NCBI GenBank assembly: GCA_008931825.1
Contig: QXVZ01010064.1
Location: 1 to 28,207 of the forward strand
Origin: Phallusia fumigata
Taxonomy: Eukaryota; Chordata; Ascidiacea; Phlebobranchia; Ascidiidae
Length of the DNA stretch: 28,207 nt
Direction of reading: 5' to 3'
The notes below the pieces were generated by a model. The model was not told the origin of the DNA. It saw only the letters and a program-made list of their open reading frames with translations, and searched no databases. The first letter of the stretch is position 1. Each line of letters begins with the position of its first letter. Both the position numbers and the translations under genes were made by a program. Positions 22,157 to 28,207 of this stretch are shown one piece after another.

Positions 22157-22842
22157 CTGTTAAGTTTATTTGAAAAGCAAAAATTAAGACAAATGTTGTG
22201 TTTCTTACAAAGTCCCTTTTTCCCTAAGGGTTTCGTCTCGCATTTCGTCAACGGAAAGGGAAATTTGATATTGCCATCGGGTAAAAAACGCTGACGCTAA
22301 ACAGCTTGTAACAATTGTTGACAACTTCCAGCTTAGCGGAGACCCGGCTTATTGAGTTCGACAAGACCAGTGACTCAAATTATCTGCAAGAGTCGCCAAA
22401 TCGACCGTGGAAAGAACCGCACTATGTGCTGAACGTATCGCGGCGCTTTCAGTTTGAAACACAAAGGTTTTTCGGTTACTTAGGTTCTTTTGTTGTTTGG
22501 ATTGCGTTCTGAATTTTCGTCAGATACGTTTTAGGGCAAAACGCGCTTTTAACCAGAACTAACCAAGTTTATTGAACGGACAGATGATTTATATGTTGAC
22601 AGTCACTCCGCCGCACTCCGAAATTAGTCGTCGTTATTTCGGAAGTGGATGAGCAAACCCGATCAGTCTACCGTCGGTTGGTTACAGAAAGATAACTAGG
22701 TAATGACACTAAAATATAAAGCAACCATTAAAACCAGGAAACGATGTGAGTGCGTGGATTACTATATTTAGAATATCGGAATAACGTGAAAAGGTGTGGG
22801 CGCAGAAAATTCACCAGGTCTAGTCTCTCAATACATCGGAGG

Positions 22843-23428
22843 TGGGCTGGTAATGGAACAGTGCAGGTATGTAGAGGCTGGCAACACGCAGTGGTTGATG
22901 AGCAGTCAAGCGCAAAATAAGACAAGCGGAACGGGATGGAGGGGAGGGGGTAGCGTGACGTGAAACTCCCAGACTAGCTGTTGTGCAGCTACTACCAAGC
23001 CAGTTGGAATATTTGCGGTACAAAGTCAGTTTGAAAATAATGCGACAAAGTGAGCTAGAATAAATAGTTTTGTTTTTTGCAATCCTTAATATATATCCAG
23101 CGGAATACATAATATTAACCTTCGACAACACAGAATAACTTCGTATTTTGACTTCCCGCAGTCAGACATTTATCGCAAGTCCGTGTCAAATTAATATCTC
23201 GGTTGAAATTGCTGTTGCGTTTTCAAGCTTTAGAAATCCAGCATCACACAGCTACTGAGGTTTAAAATTGTATCTGGCCTTTTTTTTTAAATTGTACAAA
23301 GTTGGATACAAATTTGGCCAGTGAAAACATCAAGCCGTTTAATCATTGACAAATGAACGTTGAGAGCGATCATAAACCGTTATTTCAGTCACCGAATAAT
23401 AGGAAGCTCTATTTGTTGTCGCAATTTA
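22843..23428 (+). repeat. Dispersed repeat, left copy (modules X and Y)
   Basis: Module X at 22843-22902 matches 28021-28080 at 57 of 60 positions; the three differences are G/A. Module Y, about 23260-23428, is a weaker match to about 27760-27970, with a near-identical core GAAGCTCTATTTGTTGTCG (23403-23421). Here X precedes Y. Confidence 0.75.
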
Positions 23429-24365
23429 CAAGCAGGAAGTTACCGCAAGTGCTTGCCTCAGCCCTACACAGTGTCTATGAATTTAAGCCGGTTTCAAAAC
23501 AGAACAAATATTTTTGCTAGACGAGATATTGCTAAATCAGTTTATGAAACTATAGGCCTGGCTTTGCGCGCAATAGCAGGGTAAGCCTGACAGACGTTTT
23601 GCTGTGAGGTCAGGGAGTAAAACTAGTAAGTGCTGGGATAACATTAGAGGTTTTTAAAAATACTCAAGTTACCGAGTAATTGTTTAGCTACGAAGCGAAA
23701 AAAATTTTTCGAACAATCAAATAATATTTTCAAAAGATTTTTCTGTTCAAATATAAAATAAAGACAATGTGTGACTTATACAAGAATATGTTTACCAGAC
23801 AGAATAATTCCTCTGAAAGGCGACGAATATGTTTCCATTAGAAAGTTACTGTTGAATTGTAGTGTTACCATACATGTGCTAGTTCTCCATTTGTGTGAGC
23901 ATTCATGTGGGATTCAACGCATTTGCGCGTGGCGAAATATCAGATCAATAATAAGGCATATCAAGGAAGGAATTTTCCAAGCTACTTTTTGCACTCTGTA
24001 CAAAATGGAGCAGTAAAATATTCTTGGACCATTTTCAGGGAGATAATGGCAATGATTCAATTGTAAAAGGCAAATTCTGCCAAATTTAACTTGCATACCT
24101 GTATCATATCCCCTTGACTTATTTGAATTGAAAAGCCAAATTTATTTTGTGTTTGATAATTATAAAAACCCTTATTTGATAAAAACCCTTATTTGACAGC
24201 CCTGGAGCTAGGGGAGCAATGTGCACCCCTTCATTCTGTGTTTGTTGTGTTCAAAGCATATTTATGCTAAGTTCCAGAAATCTGATCGCAACAAGTCAGT
24301 TTAAACGACAGGAAAGCAAGGTTCAACTTTGACTGTGTTCGTTTCATTTGTCATTTTTATTTCAC

Positions 24366-24367
24366 AG
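24366..24367 (+). other. Strong acceptor 3 nt before the fucosyltransferase ATG (candidate SL trans-splice site)
   Basis: A long pyrimidine-rich tract (24341-24365) ends in TTTCACAG at 24367, and the ATG is at 24371. Such a short leader after an acceptor is typical of spliced-leader addition. A cis-spliced 5'UTR is the alternative. Confidence 0.55.
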
Positions 24368-24370
24368 AAA

Positions 24371-26685
24371 ATGAATAAAACGTACAGAAATGTTTTCTTA
24401 CTGATAACTTCAGTTTCAACCGTTGTGAGTTTTGTTTATATCTATCTGACGTCACAGCACAATTACAATGTGATTCCAGCCAATCAGGATCGTCTCTCTC
24501 CCAACAACGTTTCAACTTCAGCCAATCACAATCACCTTGTCGACGTCACAGCCAAGCCCCGGCACCCCCTGATACTATATTGGGGCCTCCCTTGGGGCGC
24601 GGCAGGGTACACCCCCGCAGACGGGACCACGATGGGTGATTGTTACAACACAAACGACCGAGGTAAACTTGACCAATCAGACATCGTGGTTTTCCACTAC
24701 ACAGTCATCAACAAAAATTTCATCCCATGGAAATCTTACCGGTAAGTCGCACGTTAGGGAAACACCCGTTTTTCCCTGTTTTAGTTGAAACAGAATTTTT
24801 TGAAGCAAGTTGGTGAAACCAACCCGATCATCGTAGCCAACTTGATTTTCTGTTCCACTAATTCTCCCGAGCAGTGTTTTCCAACCGGGCTTTGCAGGGA
24901 TCACCAACGTTTGCAGGGATCAGGGTCGCCACCGATTTACTAGTATTGTTTTTTTATTGAATTAAGCATTACCAGGCATGACGGTGAGTCATGCTTGCAA
25001 AATAGACTTGATGTCTATGCCTCATCAATAAAATGCAAGATGACAGGCTACTCAATATTCTTCGTTTTGAAATTAGCTCGTGAGCCGTTCAGCAAAAGGT
25101 GCAGCACGAACATTAAAGGTTCGCAACCACTGCTCTAGAGGCTCAAAACCCCCGAATAACGGCTTACAATAGACTTGTATGCGCTGTTCGGCGGACAAGA
25201 GAACCAATCAGCGCGTAGATCTACAAGTCATAGCCAAATAAATCGAATATTTACACGTGGGAGTATAAACGTAGAGAGAGTGAAATGAATTAAAACTGAA
25301 ACTGAAGAATTTGGCCACACACTAGTAGCACGACAGATGAACCGGTTGTCCGCTGGTTACAGCGAGAATAAACAAAGATTGAATTTGCAGGGATCCGCAT
25401 CAGGTGTTCGTGTGGTGGTCAGCTGAGAACCCAGCCATCCTAAAACACGATGGATCAAACTTATCTCTGTACGATGGAGGATTCTTCAACTGGACGTGGA
25501 CTTATAGACTCGACGCAGACGTACATCGCGGCTACGGTTACCGTGGTAACGTCATCAAAGCGGTTGCTAAGGGAACGAAGGCAATCGATGACGTAGTTGC
25601 GGGAAAACGAAAACTGGCGGTAAGGTTAAGACAGTGCTGTTCAACATTCACATTCCATAATCCAACAACCCACCAGAGTTGATGGGGGAATAACTTTAAA
25701 ATCAGATTCGACTCTGCCAGTGACAATGGAAATTTTGTGAAATAAACATCAATGTTATTGTTGTCTACTGATACCTAAATTTAATTTCAAAGTCCATTGC
25801 AACGTTTTGTCTTACTATGGCAACCGTCATATGTGCAAACTACCAAGTCTCTCATGAATGCAGTGACGTCAACGGGACAAGCTTGGCTATGTATCAGATT
25901 AAAACTGGCCGCATATTATTTGCACTTTCTACTCAAATTAAACAACACGAGATCCAATGTGCAGGTTTTTATACGCATCGTTCACAGGTTGAAAATACGT
26001 CACTGACAAAATTTATCTAAAATTGTCATTTGATTTAAAACACGATTCCTATTGACAGGTTTGGTTTGCAAGCAAGTGTGACGTCACAAGAGGTGCCCAG
26101 AAGCGGTTGGAATATTCACAAAAGTTGGTGGAAGCTGGTCTCAAACTAGAACGATTCGGAAAATGCTTCAACAACCAACATTTGATGCCGAAACAAAGCA
26201 AAGATTTCAGGAAAACAATTCGACAATATAAATTCTACATGGCTTTCGAAAACTCGGAAAACTGCACTGATTACGTCACAGAGAAGTTTTGGTTCAACGC
26301 TTTGTCGAATGACGCAGTTCCGGTTGTGTGGGGAACCCCCAAACGCGATGTACTCCGAGTCGCCCCCCTAGATTCCTTCATCCACGTCGAAGATTTCAAA
26401 TCACCAAATTTACTTGCCGATTATCTCAAGTTTCTCGATCAAAACGAGACAGAATACCGAAAGTACTTCCGCTGGAGGGAGGACGAGAGCATGACGGATG
26501 AGAAAATGATTTCTATGATTAAGGAAAAGTACCCGGATGTTAAAGTACAAACGCGGCCACTTTCACTTTGTGAAAAGTTTCTCGCCAACGAGGGGAGCAA
26601 GAAAATTGAATCTTTGCACGAGGAATTTGTTTTGAGCAATCCGAAGGAATGTTACGAACTTGCCACAAACCACAGAAGAACTTAG
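24371..26685 (+). CDS. GT10 alpha-1,3-fucosyltransferase, three exons
   Basis: Exons 24371-24741, 25391-25619 and 26059-26685 join in phase to 1227 nt, 408 residues. It is a type II Golgi protein: short tail, membrane anchor about residues 9-27, an Asn/Ser-rich stem with NVS, then the GT10 catalytic domain from HPLILYWGLPWG (65-76). The donor-binding GT10 signature is clear at 257-278: YKFYMAFENS, then CTDYVTEKFW, followed by AVPVVWG, FIHVEDF and YFRW. The family moves fucose from GDP-fucose to GlcNAc in alpha-1,3 linkage on glycans. Whether this enzyme acts on antennae (Lewis type) or on the N-glycan core cannot be told from sequence. Sequons NLS, NWT, NCT and NET occur. The start is set by the ATG after a strong acceptor; upstream frame lacks ATG. 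Confidence 0.93.
24864..25140. mobile_element. Small non-autonomous hAT-like element in fucosyltransferase intron 1
   Basis: The left end CAGTGTTTTCCAACC (24872-24886) and right end GGTTCGCAACCACTG (25118-25132) are inverted repeats agreeing at 12 of 15 positions, and CAGTG ends are typical of hAT elements. Flanking 8-mers CTCCCGAG (24864-24871) and CTCTAGAG (25133-25140) agree at 6 of 8; the right one fits the preferred hAT target. The element is 261 bp with no coding capacity and appears old. Confidence 0.6.
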
Positions 26686-27750
26686 CAAAAAAATCTTAAA
26701 ATATTTGCCCAAATTTTGAGTTCAAACGCAGAGCATAAGTATGTTGCCATGCCAACTAGCTTTAAGCATCCCTGTACCCCCAGTCGCTTGGCAAGTGATA
26801 GAGTTTTTCGACTTGCTTTGCATCATAGCAGTTTGTTGCTCCCAAGGAGGATAATTGCATGGGGGGGAATATAGAAAAACTTTTATCGCGTTTTTTGTTG
26901 CTCTTTTATTTATTTGCATTTGCACAAGCTGCTAAAAAATCCACCAGCAGTTAGGGAACCCTCACCCAGCGTACAACAATCTCGCAATCTTGACTGACAC
27001 AACTTACTTTTATTGCACGAATATTTCTGCTGCAAAAAAACGTATTCGTCTTTGTACAGTTGTTGAAGCGATTTTTTGCAAGATAATTGTCAAAGCCTGG
27101 AAGTTGAAGTTCGCGCGGAAAAGTTGGCAGATGTTTTCTTCAATGTTTCCTTTTGATTAAATTACTGTGATAATGGTTAGGACATGTTCACCAACGATTT
27201 GGACAAAACTATTTTTACCTTGAGAAATGCTGGGTATCTGCTGGGGCTATAAACAAGTAGTTAACCAATATTAAGATCAAAATAACCACCTTATGAGGTC
27301 TGGCGGGTACGTTCTGGTCTTCCATTCATGTCGACGCTACAATTAACTGTCAATGTGTTGTGAGATGAGATTCAGGTTCAACAAACTGAAGCAAGGTTGA
27401 AAGAATGTTCGGTCAGGTTTGGTGTGTTTGCCTGTCCTGCTGAAGTGAAAACGTTTCTATGAGGTTTATCTGATTGCAAACTGGTCTTGTAACATTTCAG
27501 CAAGTTTTCATCAAATTACCATAGGAAAGTTTAATATGAAAAATCACTTAGTCAAGAGTAAATAGCTGCAGGTCTATCCATTCAAGTTTAAATATAATTA
27601 GAACCTGACGGAATATTATTGAAAAAGGTGAATTCCTGCCCAAAGTATATAGAACAGCAATCAAAACCTCAATAAATATTCGCTATCGGTCTTAGCAGTT
27701 GTAGATAGCCAGGATCAACGCCTAAAAGGGGGAAACCATCACCAAGTTAC
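26686..27750. other. 3' flank of the fucosyltransferase, no gene seen
   Basis: AT-rich sequence with no recognised coding segment or RNA. One X-box-like GTTGCCATGCCAAC lies at 26743-26756, one base from a palindrome. No AATAAA lies within the first few hundred bases after the stop. Confidence 0.5.
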
Positions 27751-27759
27751 TGAAATTTG

Positions 27760-28080
27760 AAATTGTATTTGACATTTATAAATGTTGGTTACAAAAGTTT
27801 TCCTGTGAAAAACATCGGACATTCGTGGCCAAATATTTGCACCCTTAGCTACTAGCACAGATTTGTGTCAGATGTAAACGATTAATCATCGACAACCAAA
27901 CAATGAGAGCATCCTTTAACCCTTACTCCAGTCCCGAATAATATGAAGCTCTATTTGTTGTCGGAATTTACGATGAGATAAAACGCAACCAGCTGGAACG
28001 TCAGAAAAATATTGAACGAGTGGGCTGGTAATGGAACAATGCAGGTATGTAGAGGCTGGCAACACGCAGTGATTAATGAG
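27760..28080 (+). repeat. Dispersed repeat, right copy (modules Y then X)
   Basis: Module Y (about 27760-27970) and module X (28021-28080) match the sequence at 22843-23428 in the same orientation but in reversed order. With the left copy they bracket the fucosyltransferase gene, about 5 kb apart. Confidence 0.75.
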
Positions 28081-28094
28081 GGGCAACTCTAAAA

Positions 28095-28130
28095 TACGCA
28101 ATCTACGCAATCCACGCAATCTACGCAATC
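28095..28130. repeat. Four tandem 9-bp repeats
   Basis: Four copies of a 9-bp unit, TACGCAATC with one CACGCAATC as the third, follow directly after repeat module X. Confidence 0.85.
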
Positions 28131-28207
28131 TGTTTTAATTTGAAGCAATTTGAGTAGATTAGGCGCACAGCCTGGTTTAGTTCAACTTCATCAGGTTAGG
28201 CACTCAG

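Larger units (their letters stand above)
21820..24365. other. Intergenic region with repeats
   Basis: No conserved gene is seen. The region holds an inverted-repeat element (22011-22156), a short hairpin (22614-22647), modules of a dispersed repeat (22843-22902 and 23260-23428) and an 18-bp tandem doublet near 24163-24198. Open frames at 22315-22512, 23360-23584 and 23771-24016 have no recognised similarity; the second overlaps the repeat. Confidence 0.5.

Noticed and set aside
23360..24016. Open frames of 74 and 81 codons left of the fucosyltransferase
   Set aside because: One overlaps a dispersed repeat and neither shows a domain, splice context or coding bias.
25797..26020. Open frames inside fucosyltransferase intron 2
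   Set aside because: Exons 2 and 3 join in phase without them and give a normal GT10 protein; the frames match nothing known.
1..28207. CRISPR array, tRNA or rRNA genes, or a new multi-gene defence-type system
   Set aside because: No spaced repeats, cloverleaf structures or rRNA cores were seen, and the genes are ordinary animal orthologues.

Overview
The window reads as a piece of a compact, AT-rich invertebrate chordate genome, most likely a sea squirt of the Ciona type. The evidence is multi-exon genes with short introns (about 60-670 bp), close protein similarity to vertebrate orthologues, strong splice-acceptor sequences placed just upstream of start codons (as expected for spliced-leader trans-splicing), and several single N characters flanked by duplicated, sometimes diverged, sequence, as seen when the two haplotypes of a highly polymorphic animal fail to merge. 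The species call is an inference. The gene identities rest on motif recognition and on exon models whose phases close exactly.

Layout. (1) 302-5052, minus strand: 13 exons for the N-terminal ~632 residues of a UBR3-type E3 ubiquitin ligase; the rest lies off the left edge. (2) 5057-6172: divergent intergenic region with a near-exact duplication around an N. (3) 6173-8608, plus: an intronless 811-residue coiled-coil protein, orthologue of CCDC186/CCCP-1. (4) 8609-10893: intergenic, with a perfect palindromic RFX X-box. (5) 10952-17913, plus: a complete 18-exon Golgi alpha-mannosidase II gene (MAN2A type, 1139 residues). (6) 17914-20400: a poorly resolved, duplicated stretch with possible small coding segments. 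(7) 20808-21473, plus: a four-exon 108-residue gene homologous to human C11orf98, too short and too split to show as a long open frame, with a ZNF143-like promoter motif upstream. (8) 21474-24367: repeat-bearing intergenic DNA with a small inverted-repeat element. (9) 24371-26685, plus: a complete three-exon GT10 fucosyltransferase (408 residues) with a small hAT-like element in intron 1. (10) 26686-28207: intergenic, with a second copy of a repeat also found left of the fucosyltransferase.

Three of the five recognised genes act at the Golgi: mannosidase II trims hybrid N-glycans, the GT10 enzyme adds fucose, and CCDC186 works at the trans-Golgi in vesicle maturation. I see no new multi-gene system. 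The most unusual signals are a large excess of the CRE palindrome TGACGTCA over much of the window, the N-flanked duplications (one repeats a UBR-box exon exactly), and the small gene that ordinary ORF calling misses.
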